DNA of 42,315 nucleotides, taken from the NCBI GenBank assembly GCA_964444465.1, contig CAYUGZ010000007.1:1-42315 (forward strand), in the 5' to 3' direction. The translations under genes and the position numbers were made by a program. The notes under the pieces were generated by a model. The model saw only the letters and a list, made by a program, of their open reading frames with translations, did no database searches and had not been told where the DNA came from. Source of the stretch: JACPNE01 sp964444465. Its GTDB lineage: Archaea; Nanobdellota; Nanobdellia; SCGC-AAA011-G17; JACPNG01. Below, piece by piece: positions 33,448 to 42,315 of this stretch (position 1 is its first letter; each line of letters opens with the position of its first letter).

Positions 33448-34914
33448 ATGTTAGAGGAAAGATTAAAAGAAAAATGCGCTATTTTTGGTATATTTAGTCA
33501 TCCAGATGCAGGAAATTTAACTTCTTTAGCATTACATGCTATGCAGCATAGAGGACAAGAAAGTTCAGGTATAATTTCTATTGAAGAAAATGAAATAAAA
33601 GAAGAAATTATAGAGATGGGTTTAGTTGAAGATATTTTTACTGATAAAAAAATAAAAACATTAAAAGGAGACATGGCAATTGGACATAATAGATATTCTA
33701 CATCTGGAGAAAGTAATTTACAAGATTCTCAACCATTAAGAATAAATGATAATGGGACTTTGGTTATAGCTCATAATGGAACTTTATATAACTATGAAAA
33801 ATTGAAAAAAAAGTTAGAAGAAGAAGGATTTCTATTTGAAACAACGGCTGATACAGAAGTTATTCCTTATCTAATCAATAAATCAAACAAAAATTCATTA
33901 GTTGAAAGGATAATAGAAGCATTATCAGAAGTAGAAGGTGCTTATTCATTAGTTTTAACTAACAAAAATAAACTTATTGGGGTTAGAGATCCAAATGGAT
34001 TTAGACCATTAGTATTAGGAGAGATAGAAGGATCATTTGTATTGGCATCAGAAACAACTGCTTTAGATTTGATTAATGCAAATTTTGTAAGAAATATAAG
34101 GCCTGGGGAAATTGTTAGTATTAGTAAAAAAGATCCAGAAAAATCAAATGAAATGATTTTAGAAACACTTCAATTTGCTGATCCTAATCCAAGTTGTTGT
34201 GTATTTGAACAATTATATTTTGGTTGGCCTAATAGTCTTATCATTAGTGATAAAGATGAAATAATCCCTAATGCACAAAGAAGAAGAGAATTTGGAAGAC
34301 AATTAGCTAGAGAAACTAGAGAAAAAAATTTAGAATTTGATTTAGTTATACCAGTTCCTGAATCTGGAACTCATGCTGCTGAAGGTTTTGCTGGAGAATT
34401 AAATATTCCTTTGTATAGATCTTTAATTAAGAATAAACAAACAAGAACTTTTATAGAACCAACTGATGAGATTAGACTTTTTGGAACTAGATTAAAATAT
34501 AGTGTAGTAAAACAAGATATTGAGGGTAAAAGAGTAGCTATTGTTGATGATACTATTGTTAGAGGTAATACTTCAAAAAAAATAATCGAATTAATTAGAG
34601 GGGCAAATGCATCAGAATCTCATTTATGTATTCCTTCTCCTCCAATAACTTCTAGATGTTATTTTGGAATTGATATAAAAACAGAAGAAGAATTAATAGC
34701 TGGAATTATGTATGAGGAAATGTTAAAAGAGTCGCATAAAAAAACATTATCATTGAGAAGCCCAAGAAACATTAAAAGATTACAAGATAAGATAGCTAAA
34801 TTTAATGGGGCAGATAGTGTTACTTATTTGAGTATAGAGGGATTGTATAAAGTAGCTGGAGAGAATATTTGTGTTGGATGTTTTACAAGAGAATATCCAA
34901 TTAAAGTAGATTAA
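33448..34914 (+). CDS. purF: Amidophosphoribosyltransferase
   Basis: A 488-aa enzyme of the first committed step of purine synthesis: PRPP plus glutamine gives phosphoribosylamine. The N-terminal Ntn glutaminase domain has the catalytic Cys10 after a short propeptide (EKCAIFGIF), HRGQESSGI, GHNRYSTSG and AHNGTLYN. The C-terminal PRTase domain has the PRPP motif VAIVDDTIVRGNTSKK. Cysteines in SRCYFGID and ICVGCF fit the iron-sulfur cluster type. Length is standard. Confidence 0.96.
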   Translation: MLEERLKEKCAIFGIFSHPDAGNLTSLALHAMQHRGQESSGIISIEENEIKEEIIEMGLVEDIFTDKKIKTLKGDMAIGHNRYSTSGESNLQDSQPLRINDNGTLVIAHNGTLYNYEKLKKKLEEEGFLFETTADTEVIPYLINKSNKNSLVERIIEALSEVEGAYSLVLTNKNKLIGVRDPNGFRPLVLGEIEGSFVLASETTALDLINANFVRNIRPGEIVSISKKDPEKSNEMILETLQFADPNPSCCVFEQLYFGWPNSLIISDKDEIIPNAQRRREFGRQLARETREKNLEFDLVIPVPESGTHAAEGFAGELNIPLYRSLIKNKQTRTFIEPTDEIRLFGTRLKYSVVKQDIEGKRVAIVDDTIVRGNTSKKIIELIRGANASESHLCIPSPPITSRCYFGIDIKTEEELIAGIMYEEMLKESHKKTLSLRSPRNIKRLQDKIAKFNGADSVTYLSIEGLYKVAGENICVGCFTREYPIKVD

Positions 34915-35590
34915 CTCCAATTATAGCTATTAATGTTATTAAAGCTCCAATAATAAAATAAAAAGTATTTCCTCCTTCTCCTTTTGGTAACATATCTCTT
35001 ACTACAACATAAAAGATTGCTCCTGTAGAAAACGCAAATAATATAAAAAATAATGCTTGATTAAAACTAAGCAAACTAGCTATAATTGCTCCAGTTAGAG
35101 TTGAGCTAGATAATAAAATTCTACTTAATTTAACTTTAGCTTTTTCATCACAATGTTCTAAGGAAAATGAAGATGAGATTGTATGTAGAACAAATGGAAT
35201 AAAAACAAAAAATCCTAGACTTCCTTTTGCTAAAAATGTTAAAACTAAAAGAAACCCAATAACAAAATGATCGATATAAAATCCAAACATATGAATTTCT
35301 GCTAAATCTTTCATTAATTTTTTCTTATCTTTAATGTGTTGGTATACATATTTTTCTGAGATATGAAAAACAGCAAACCCTATTAACATAAATAAAAAGA
35401 TATTAGTATATTCAACTCCTTTTATTAATTCAGGAAGTAAAGATAGAAATATTATTGTTATAAAAATTCCAGCACTAAAACTAGTTATTCCAATATGAAA
35501 TTTTTCAATATATTTAGATATTCTTTTACTAAATAAATGTAATATTGATAATAATAAAGCTAATCCAATGGGTGTAAATTCAATAGGCAT
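34901..35590 (-). CDS. ZIP-like metal transporter
   Basis: A 229-aa membrane protein with seven to eight helices. HIGITSFSAGIFITIIFLSLLPE and the C-terminal FAFSTGAIFYVVVRDMLPKGEGGN match ZIP family helices IV-V and VII-like segments. The usual HxxE/HxxxxE metal ligands are partly replaced, so transport of a divalent metal is likely but not certain. The 3' end overlaps purF by 14 nt in convergent orientation. Confidence 0.75.
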   Translation of the reverse strand: MPIEFTPIGLALLLSILHLFSKRISKYIEKFHIGITSFSAGIFITIIFLSLLPELIKGVEYTNIFLFMLIGFAVFHISEKYVYQHIKDKKKLMKDLAEIHMFGFYIDHFVIGFLLVLTFLAKGSLGFFVFIPFVLHTISSSFSLEHCDEKAKVKLSRILLSSSTLTGAIIASLLSFNQALFFILFAFSTGAIFYVVVRDMLPKGEGGNTFYFIIGALITLIAIIGVNLL

Positions 35591-35672
35591 AATACAATAA
35601 TTATTATGAAATATATATAGGTTTCTAATATTAAAGATAAATTCTTAAATATTAGTTTAATTAAGATTAATC

Positions 35673-36344
35673 ATGTTTAAGTCTATTAATCTAAAAGATA
35701 AAGTAGTTTTAATAACTGGAGGCTCTAAAGGTATAGGGAAAGCAATTGCTAAATCTTTAGTTAATGAAAATTGTAAAGTAATAATCTCCTCTCAAAATTT
35801 TCCTTTGTTAAAATCAACAGCAAAAGAACTTAATGTTGATTTGTTTAAAGCTGATTTGAGAAATTTAAAAGAGATAGATGAATTATCAAAATATGTTATT
35901 AACAAATATAAAAATATAGATGTTTTAGTGAATAATGCGGGTGTTCTTCATGTAAACTCTTTAGAAAAAGCTAAAGATGATGAGATTAATGAGACTATAG
36001 ATGTAAATATTAAATCTATTTTCTTTTTAACAAAAAGATTAATTCCTTATGTAAATAAAGGAGGAACAATAGTTAATATTTCATCTGGATTAGGAAAAAC
36101 AGGGATAGGTGATTACTCTATTTATTGTGCTTCTAAATTTGCAGTTGTTGGATTAACTGAAGCTTTAGCTTCTGAGTTAAATGATATTGATGTTGTTTGT
36201 GTTTGTCCTAAGGCAACTAATACTGATATGATAAAAAAAGTAGATATGGGTGGAGAATCAATAGATCAACCTGAGAAAGTTGCTGAAAGAGTTTTAGAAG
36301 CAATAAAAGGAAAGTTTAGAACTGGATCTGCTGTTGATGTTTAA
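35673..36344 (+). CDS. Short-chain dehydrogenase/reductase
   Basis: A 223-aa SDR. Cofactor motif TGGSKGIG, NNAGVL, catalytic Ser in NISSGLG, YCASK (Tyr/Lys) and a PKATNT segment. FabG-like in length. The substrate is not predictable. A TATA-like CTTAAATATT lies about 25 nt before the ATG. It overlaps the convergent folA by 4 nt. Confidence 0.9.
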   Translation: MFKSINLKDKVVLITGGSKGIGKAIAKSLVNENCKVIISSQNFPLLKSTAKELNVDLFKADLRNLKEIDELSKYVINKYKNIDVLVNNAGVLHVNSLEKAKDDEINETIDVNIKSIFFLTKRLIPYVNKGGTIVNISSGLGKTGIGDYSIYCASKFAVVGLTEALASELNDIDVVCVCPKATNTDMIKKVDMGGESIDQPEKVAERVLEAIKGKFRTGSAVDV

Positions 36345-36826
36345 TCTTTTTTTCTATGATATGTGATGTATGAAAATTGTAAATCTTCATGAGTTCTTAA
36401 TTGTTTTTCTTCCTGTATCCATTCATTGTTATTAATTTCTGGGAAAAAAGCATCACCTTCGCATTCTATATGGACTCTTGTTAATTCAATCTTATCTGCA
36501 AGAGATAAAAATGATTTGTAGATTGATTCCCCTCCAATGATGTAAGTATCCATACTCTCTGAAAATCTTAATGCTTCATCTAAATTTCTAGCTATATGAA
36601 CTCCTCTAGTAGGCTCCATATCTTTTGAAAGAACTATATTTGTTCTATTGGGTAAAGGCCTATGTTCTTCAGGAATAGAATAATATGTTCTTCTCCCCAT
36701 TATCACTGGATGATATAATGTTAGTTTCTTAAATCTCTTAGTGTCTTCTGGTATCTCCCAAGGAAGCTTCCCTTTATTACCTATTACATTATTTTCAGAT
36801 GCAGCAGCAATTATTATTTTTTCCAT
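36341..36826 (-). CDS. folA: Dihydrofolate reductase
   Basis: A 161-aa NADPH-dependent enzyme regenerating tetrahydrofolate after the ThyA reaction. Motifs: AAASENNVIGNKGKLPW, PEDTKRFKKLT, VIMGRRTYYSI, YIIGGESIYKSF and the C-terminal FPEI region. Length is typical. The ATG at 36826 follows the thyA stop directly; an ATG 9 nt upstream would overlap thyA. Its position after thyA matches the common thyA-folA order of bacteria. Confidence 0.95.
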   Translation of the reverse strand: MEKIIIAAASENNVIGNKGKLPWEIPEDTKRFKKLTLYHPVIMGRRTYYSIPEEHRPLPNRTNIVLSKDMEPTRGVHIARNLDEALRFSESMDTYIIGGESIYKSFLSLADKIELTRVHIECEGDAFFPEINNNEWIQEEKQLRTHEDLQFSYITYHRKKD

Positions 36827-36827
36827 T

Positions 36828-37949
36828 CTAAACATGCATTTTTCTATCTATTCTTGGATGAGGGTCATAATCTTCAAGAGTAAAATCTTTTACTGTTAAT
36901 TCATCAAGTTTTTTTCCTTTTGTAATATTTAATCTTGGTAATTTATTTGGTGCTCTTGATAATTGTTCAAATATTGCAGTAACATGGTCATATTTTTCCT
37001 CTTTTTTATCTTTAGGAGCATTCTCATCTATCCATCCAAGAACATCTAAATAATCCTCTCTTTTAGATAACTCTCTAACCCTATGTCTTAGTTCAGGCAG
37101 ATTATTTTTATACCATCCAGTTCTTTTTTCTAATCCAGTATAGAAATGAGAGTCCCCGAATGAATGAATAAATCTTCTTGGTTCTATATCTAATTGTTGT
37201 GCAATTATTTGAGTAAGCATAGAATAACTTGTAATGTTAAATGGAACTCCTAAAAACATGTCACAACTTCTTTGATATAATTTTAAATCTAAGAAAGGTG
37301 TATCACTATTTTCTTCATTGTTTACATTAAGTTGGAAAAGAACATGACACGGTGGAAGAGACATATCAGAGAGCTCTCCTACATTCCATGCACTAACAAG
37401 ATACTTTTTACCGAATGGTTTTTTCCTCATCTTATCAATAGTCTCTCCTAATTGATCTATGCTCATAACCTCTCCAGTATCTTGATCATGATGTCTCCAG
37501 TCCCTCCATTGTGCTCCATAAATACGTCCTGCATCCCCCCATCTTTCTGCAAATTCATCATTTTCTCTTATTCTTTGTCCAAATTCACTCATTGCTTCTT
37601 CCCATTCATCAGAATACTTTGCTTCTTCACTTCCTATATATGCTGGAAAAATTCCTTCTTTTATCATATTAGGAAGATTATGTTGGAATACATTTGGTGT
37701 CCAAACAGTAACTTTTTTATCTTCTAAAGATTTTATGTTTGTTTCCCCTCTAAAGAACCAAAATAATTCTTCAATTATTCCTCTTGTCCACATTTTTTTA
37801 GTTGTTATTAAAGGAAAACCTATTCTTAAGTCATATTCATTTTGTGGTCCAAATAAAGAGATTAATCCAGAACCTTTGCTACCCCATTTAAATCCTGAAT
37901 AAGGAGAAGTAAGAATTTCTCTTGAATGTTCTAAGTATTGTTCAACCAT
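36828..37949 (-). CDS. thyA: Thymidylate synthase
   Basis: A 373-aa ThyA that converts dUMP to dTMP with methylene-tetrahydrofolate. The N-terminal RTGTKS-type loop is replaced by WGSKGSGL. Catalytic Cys201 is in LPPCHVLFQ; QRSCDMFLGVPFNI, FGDSHFY and DYDPHPRI are present. It is about 110 residues longer than E. coli ThyA, with an insert at about 90-140 (as in larger ThyA forms) and another, charged one near 285-340. A TATA box at about 37971-37979 lies 26 nt before the start. Many archaea use ThyX instead. Confidence 0.96.
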   Translation of the reverse strand: MVEQYLEHSREILTSPYSGFKWGSKGSGLISLFGPQNEYDLRIGFPLITTKKMWTRGIIEELFWFFRGETNIKSLEDKKVTVWTPNVFQHNLPNMIKEGIFPAYIGSEEAKYSDEWEEAMSEFGQRIRENDEFAERWGDAGRIYGAQWRDWRHHDQDTGEVMSIDQLGETIDKMRKKPFGKKYLVSAWNVGELSDMSLPPCHVLFQLNVNNEENSDTPFLDLKLYQRSCDMFLGVPFNITSYSMLTQIIAQQLDIEPRRFIHSFGDSHFYTGLEKRTGWYKNNLPELRHRVRELSKREDYLDVLGWIDENAPKDKKEEKYDHVTAIFEQLSRAPNKLPRLNITKGKKLDELTVKDFTLEDYDPHPRIDRKMHV

Positions 37950-38003
37950 TTTTTCATTAGTAGATGATTAATTTATAACTATAATAATATAATAAGATAT
38001 GAT

Positions 38004-38441
38004 TCATTCTAATTTTTTAATTAAACCAAAACCTCCCCCCATCCAACTCATCTCTGCTATAATTGAATAAATGTCTCTTTCTCTTCTCTCATCGTGTTCT
38101 ACATCTATCAATTCTAACCATGGATCTTTAAAATAAGATAAAAGATATGCTTGTCCATCAACTGAAACAAATCCATCATTATCATGAATCTTTTTTAAAA
38201 GTGTATCTCTCTCATTACATGGTGTTTGGTTATGTTGATAATAAACATAACTAAATCCTCTTTGTCTAAAGAATTCTTCTACTCTTTCATCATCAGCTAC
38301 AAATTTATCTTCTGAAGGAGTTAAATTAGCTGCAATCTCATCTTGAGAAACTTCAATGCCCTGTCTTTTTAATATTGCTTGTAAGACAGAACAAAAATTA
38401 TAATTCTCTTTTTCTTTATGTATTGGTTCATAGGCTCTCAT
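38004..38441 (-). CDS. C39-like papain-fold protein
   Basis: A 145-aa protein. NFCSVLQAILKRQGIEVSQ followed by DEIAANL resembles the catalytic-Cys region of C39-like/papain-fold proteins. The later AYLLSYF and WLELIDVEHDE provide a weaker candidate His. It lacks a transporter or signal peptide, so it acts in the cytoplasm. The ATG at 38441 follows the dcd stop directly; an upstream ATG at 38471 would overlap dcd by 29 nt. Location in a nucleotide gene cluster is odd and may be operon hitch-hiking. Confidence 0.6.
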   Translation of the reverse strand: MRAYEPIHKEKENYNFCSVLQAILKRQGIEVSQDEIAANLTPSEDKFVADDERVEEFFRQRGFSYVYYQHNQTPCNERDTLLKKIHDNDGFVSVDGQAYLLSYFKDPWLELIDVEHDERRERDIYSIIAEMSWMGGGFGLIKKLE

Positions 38442-38442
38442 T

Positions 38443-39036
38443 TTAATTTTGGGTTTCTTTTTCTCCTCCACTTGTGACTCTTCCGCCTTGGTGTTGTCCA
38501 GAATAAGATCTATTTATTTCTCCTACAACAGATTCATATTCAATATTAAACATTCTTGCACCTAATTCAAATTTAAAATCTTCATTACTTAGATTTTTTA
38601 TTCCAAAAGTTAATCTACCTTTATAACCTGGATCTGTTTTTGTTGCATGAAAACTTACGCCACCTCTTTGAAGAGAGCTCCTAGGCCATACTTTAGGAAT
38701 TAAATATCCTTCTGGGAAATTTAGATCATATTTAATTTTATCTGTAGGGGAATTTATAGTTTCAACTGTTGTAACAAGAAAATAATCTCCTGGTTTTAAT
38801 ATAATGATTTTATTTCCATCTTTTTCAACATCCCCTATTAATTCAGTTTTTGGGGAGTATCTTTCATTGCTTGAACCATCTGCCCCTAAAAAACTATCCC
38901 CTATTATCTTGTTAACTTGGCCAACTCTTAAATCAATTCCAGAACCCTCAGGATTGTTTAATTCTCTTTCAGAAAGATTCTCTATTAAATTATATTTTTC
39001 ATTTAATTCTAATATTTTTAATGCTGATATCTTCAT
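38443..39036 (-). CDS. dcd: dCTP deaminase/dUTPase family protein
   Basis: A 197-aa protein of the dUTPase fold. SGIDLRVG, WPRSSLQRGG, TDPGYKGRLTFGIKNL and the C-terminal YSGQHQGGRV motifs are those of Dcd proteins (the last closes over the nucleotide). It would deaminate dCTP and may also cleave dUTP to dUMP, feeding thyA. Because Dcd and Dut are hard to separate, activity is given at family level. Confidence 0.9.
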   Translation of the reverse strand: MKISALKILELNEKYNLIENLSERELNNPEGSGIDLRVGQVNKIIGDSFLGADGSSNERYSPKTELIGDVEKDGNKIIILKPGDYFLVTTVETINSPTDKIKYDLNFPEGYLIPKVWPRSSLQRGGVSFHATKTDPGYKGRLTFGIKNLSNEDFKFELGARMFNIEYESVVGEINRSYSGQHQGGRVTSGGEKETQN

Positions 39037-39054
39037 TTTTTAATGTTTTTTAGT

Positions 39055-40161
39055 TTAAACTTTAAATATTTTTCCAGCTGTCAATCCTTGATAGTTGTGT
39101 ACACCATCATACGCATCTTCTTGGGTTAAAGGTGAGGTTAATTTAAGATAATCTAAGAAAGCTAATGGGCTTCCATGTACGATTGTAAAAGGAAATTTAT
39201 TTGCAGTAACTTCTAATATTAAAGGTGTCCCTATAACTTGATCGGATCTATTCTCCCCCCAACCACCATGAACATAAGAAGCTTCTTCTGTACTTATCTC
39301 TCCAATACTTTTATCAAACTTTCTTACTTCTGCAGCACAATCTAAAGGAACAAGTGAACCTTCTCTTGCTAATATATTATAAAATTCACCTAGCCATAAA
39401 ACTAATTCTCCTCTTTCATCTGGGAATCTTCTCTCAAAAAAATCTTCAGTTCTATAAAGATTATTTGGATCACTAAAATCCTTTGTTAGATCTAATTGTT
39501 TATCTGTTTCTCTAGCAACTAATATTCCTCCTGTCTCTAAATCAGCAGTCATTAATACTCCACTACCTTTCGTCTTTACTTCTTCACATTTTTCACCATT
39601 TGCAAATAAAAGCCCGCTTCCTTGATGTGATGCTTTAACTAAGTGTTCTGGTAAAAAAGAAGATGGGCCATAAGAGAATCTAGTTTGATTTAAACTTAAC
39701 CCTGGTTTCAATATTAAATCAAATACTAAAGAGTATACCTCTAAATATAAATTACCTTGATAACCTGCAGGAATCTCATTAAACACTTCTCCTCTTTCTG
39801 TTATTAATCTTGTTACAATTCCTAATCTACCTATAGAACTTTTTGACGAACTTTCACCAGAGAGTTGATCAAATAACTTTAATTTCTCTGCTAAAGGAAA
39901 TAAATAAACTTGCCTTTTATGCAAATAAAAGTTGTCTCCATTTAATTCATATTTTTTTCTATCTTGAATAACTTTAGTCATAGTCTCATCTCCAGGTAGG
40001 AGACTTCTTCCTAAATAATAACCTTTTTTTCCTAAAGAATGGTCCATTGTAGTAGCATCTAATCTCTCTTCTAATCTTTCAGAAGATTGTCCTGAAATAA
40101 TACCTTCATTAATTAAATGTCTTAAATCTCTTTTGTTTAAAACACCAGTTTGGGTTAACAC
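39055..40161 (-). CDS. 2'-deoxycytidine 5'-triphosphate deaminase, DCD (PF06559) type
   Basis: A 368-aa double-domain member of the dCTP deaminase superfamily. It begins TQTGVLNKRDLRHLINEGII and contains KSSIGRLGIVTRLITERG, IPAGYQGNLYLEVYSL and LNQTRFSYG, the pattern known from the bacterial DCD family. A second dUTPase-like half follows (about 190-368). It overlaps the upstream gene by 7 nt and precedes dcd by 18 nt, so both deaminase-type genes are probably made together, providing dUTP/dUMP for dTMP synthesis. Confidence 0.88.
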   Translation of the reverse strand: MLTQTGVLNKRDLRHLINEGIISGQSSERLEERLDATTMDHSLGKKGYYLGRSLLPGDETMTKVIQDRKKYELNGDNFYLHKRQVYLFPLAEKLKLFDQLSGESSSKSSIGRLGIVTRLITERGEVFNEIPAGYQGNLYLEVYSLVFDLILKPGLSLNQTRFSYGPSSFLPEHLVKASHQGSGLLFANGEKCEEVKTKGSGVLMTADLETGGILVARETDKQLDLTKDFSDPNNLYRTEDFFERRFPDERGELVLWLGEFYNILAREGSLVPLDCAAEVRKFDKSIGEISTEEASYVHGGWGENRSDQVIGTPLILEVTANKFPFTIVHGSPLAFLDYLKLTSPLTQEDAYDGVHNYQGLTAGKIFKV

Positions 40162-40559
40162 CTAACTTCTCCTAAATTTTTGTTTTTCAATTCTTTTAAT
40201 AATGAATCTAAGTACCATTCACTTTGATCCCATTCATGCATTAAGAATGAAGGTTCAATGTAGATATTACCATCTAAAGTTATAATTGATCTTGGACTAA
40301 CATCTCCGAATCTAGGAAACATCTCAAATTGTAAAGATAAATGTAATGTTATTGTTTTCTCATCTGAGGGAGATATCTCTACATCTCTAAACTCTCTAAA
40401 ATCATTAGTAGATTTAGATAATACATAACAAAGAGGACTATTCTCTCTAATTGAAGTTACTCTATCTAAACTATCAACTTCAATTTGATAATCAAATAAA
40501 TTAATTTTTCTTCTATCTCTAATACTATGATACCCTTCAATAAAAACTCTCAAACTCAT
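40155..40559 (-). CDS. Hypothetical protein, 134 aa
   Basis: First gene of the nucleotide cluster, with a TATA-like element about 28 nt before its ATG. It is soluble and beta-rich (VFIEGYHSI, IITLDGNIYIEP), no recognised motif. The overlap with the DCD-type gene suggests a linked role, but none can be named. Confidence 0.6.
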   Translation of the reverse strand: MSLRVFIEGYHSIRDRRKINLFDYQIEVDSLDRVTSIRENSPLCYVLSKSTNDFREFRDVEISPSDEKTITLHLSLQFEMFPRFGDVSPRSIITLDGNIYIEPSFLMHEWDQSEWYLDSLLKELKNKNLGEVRC

Positions 40560-40630
40560 TAATTAAAAATAAAAAGACTCATTTTTATAATTTTGTGTAA
40601 TAAGAACATTGTTTTTAATTTAATCAAAAG

Positions 40631-40640
40631 CTTTATAAAT
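40631..40640 (+). promoter_or_regulatory. rRNA promoter TATA box
   Basis: CTTTATAAAT preceded by the purine-rich AATCAAAAG (BRE-like). Predicted start near 40662, giving a leader of about 130 nt before 16S. The 231-nt stretch 40560-40790 holds no gene, only this promoter and the processing stem. Confidence 0.6.
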
Positions 40641-40738
40641 AAGTTTTGACAAAAAATTTTGGAAGAAAGCTTTTGCTTAATTCTTTTTAATATCTTTTTG
40701 AGATATAATAAATGAGTGCTTTGTTGAACTATGAAGTA

Positions 40739-40767
40739 TGATGTATGAGTGAGCTATTTGTAGAGTG
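40739..40767 (+). other. 16S processing stem, 5' strand
   Basis: TGATGTATGAGT (40739-40750), AGCT (40752-40755) and GTAGAGTG (40760-40767) pair with ACTCATACATCA (42288-42299), AGCT (42280-42283) and CACTCTAC (42270-42277). Small bulges lie between the helices, as in an archaeal bulge-helix-bulge pre-16S processing site. Confidence 0.75.
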
Positions 40768-40790
40768 CTCTTGAAAACTTGCGATACTAA

Positions 40791-42254
<1,464 letters not shown>

Positions 42255-42269
42255 TATTTTTTTTATTGA

Positions 42270-42299
42270 CACTCTACTAAGCTTAGAACTCATACATCA
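42270..42299 (+). other. 16S processing stem, 3' strand
   Basis: Complementary to 40739-40767, enclosing the whole 16S gene. It follows the 16S 3' end by about 16 nt of T-rich sequence. Confidence 0.75.
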
Positions 42300-42315
42300 A
42301 ATCATTTTTATTTCT

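Overview
The window comes from a small-genome, AT-rich archaeon, most likely a DPANN lineage of the Woesearchaeota/Pacearchaeota kind. The evidence is an archaeal 16S rRNA at the right end, an archaeal initiator tRNA-Met, diphthine synthase, TATA boxes about 26 nt before start codons, S-layer-like surface proteins with one C-terminal membrane anchor, and bacterial-type ThrRS, ThyA and DHFR. A 100-N run marks this as a scaffolded, probably metagenomic, assembly.

Layout. 1-3.3 kb: the tail of a large PKD/cadherin-like surface protein and an S-layer-like membrane protein. 3.2-7.9 kb, minus strand: rnhB, smc and an unknown gene. 8-9.4 kb: a flippase-like membrane protein and an M50-like protease. 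9.4-12.1 kb: three tRNA genes (initiator Met; Ser-GCT; Ser-CGA with a 14-nt intron) among small zinc-ribbon and membrane genes. This part also holds a perfect 50-bp inverted repeat that is read in the same frame by two opposed ORFs. 12.1-16.5 kb: an accessory region that starts next to tRNA-Ser(CGA) with the N-terminal half of a tyrosine recombinase. It continues with a CcdA-like/ATPase fusion with a palindromic candidate operator, a SpoT-like HD hydrolase operon, several zinc microproteins and a stem-loop.

16.5-24 kb: a DUF4346-like protein, a minus-strand gene that appears to start at ATA, and a lipoprotein metallopeptidase with 49-residue repeats interrupted by the gap. A Na+/Ca2+ exchanger and a Ca2+-type P-type ATPase follow, then a mechanosensitive-channel-like protein. 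24-32 kb: 6-phosphogluconate dehydrogenase, a DUF429 protein, diphthine synthase, a TGS-less threonyl-tRNA synthetase and another surface protein. 32-36 kb: unknown genes, a methyltransferase, purF, a ZIP-like transporter and an SDR. 36.3-40.6 kb, minus strand: a deoxynucleotide/thymidylate cluster (unknown gene, DCD-type dCTP deaminase, Dcd/Dut protein, C39-like protein, thyA, folA). 40.6-42.3 kb: the 16S rRNA gene with promoter and processing stem.

How the genes work together. The thymidylate cluster gives a route from dCTP through dUMP to dTMP with folate recycling. The exchanger and the P-type ATPase suggest calcium export. The surface proteins probably build the cell envelope. Many first genes look leaderless, while operon-internal genes use GGAGG-type sites matching the 16S 3' end. 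Several starts below were chosen on that basis. The least explained parts are the 50-bp inverted repeat, the ATPase fusion with its operator, and the many tiny zinc-binding proteins.
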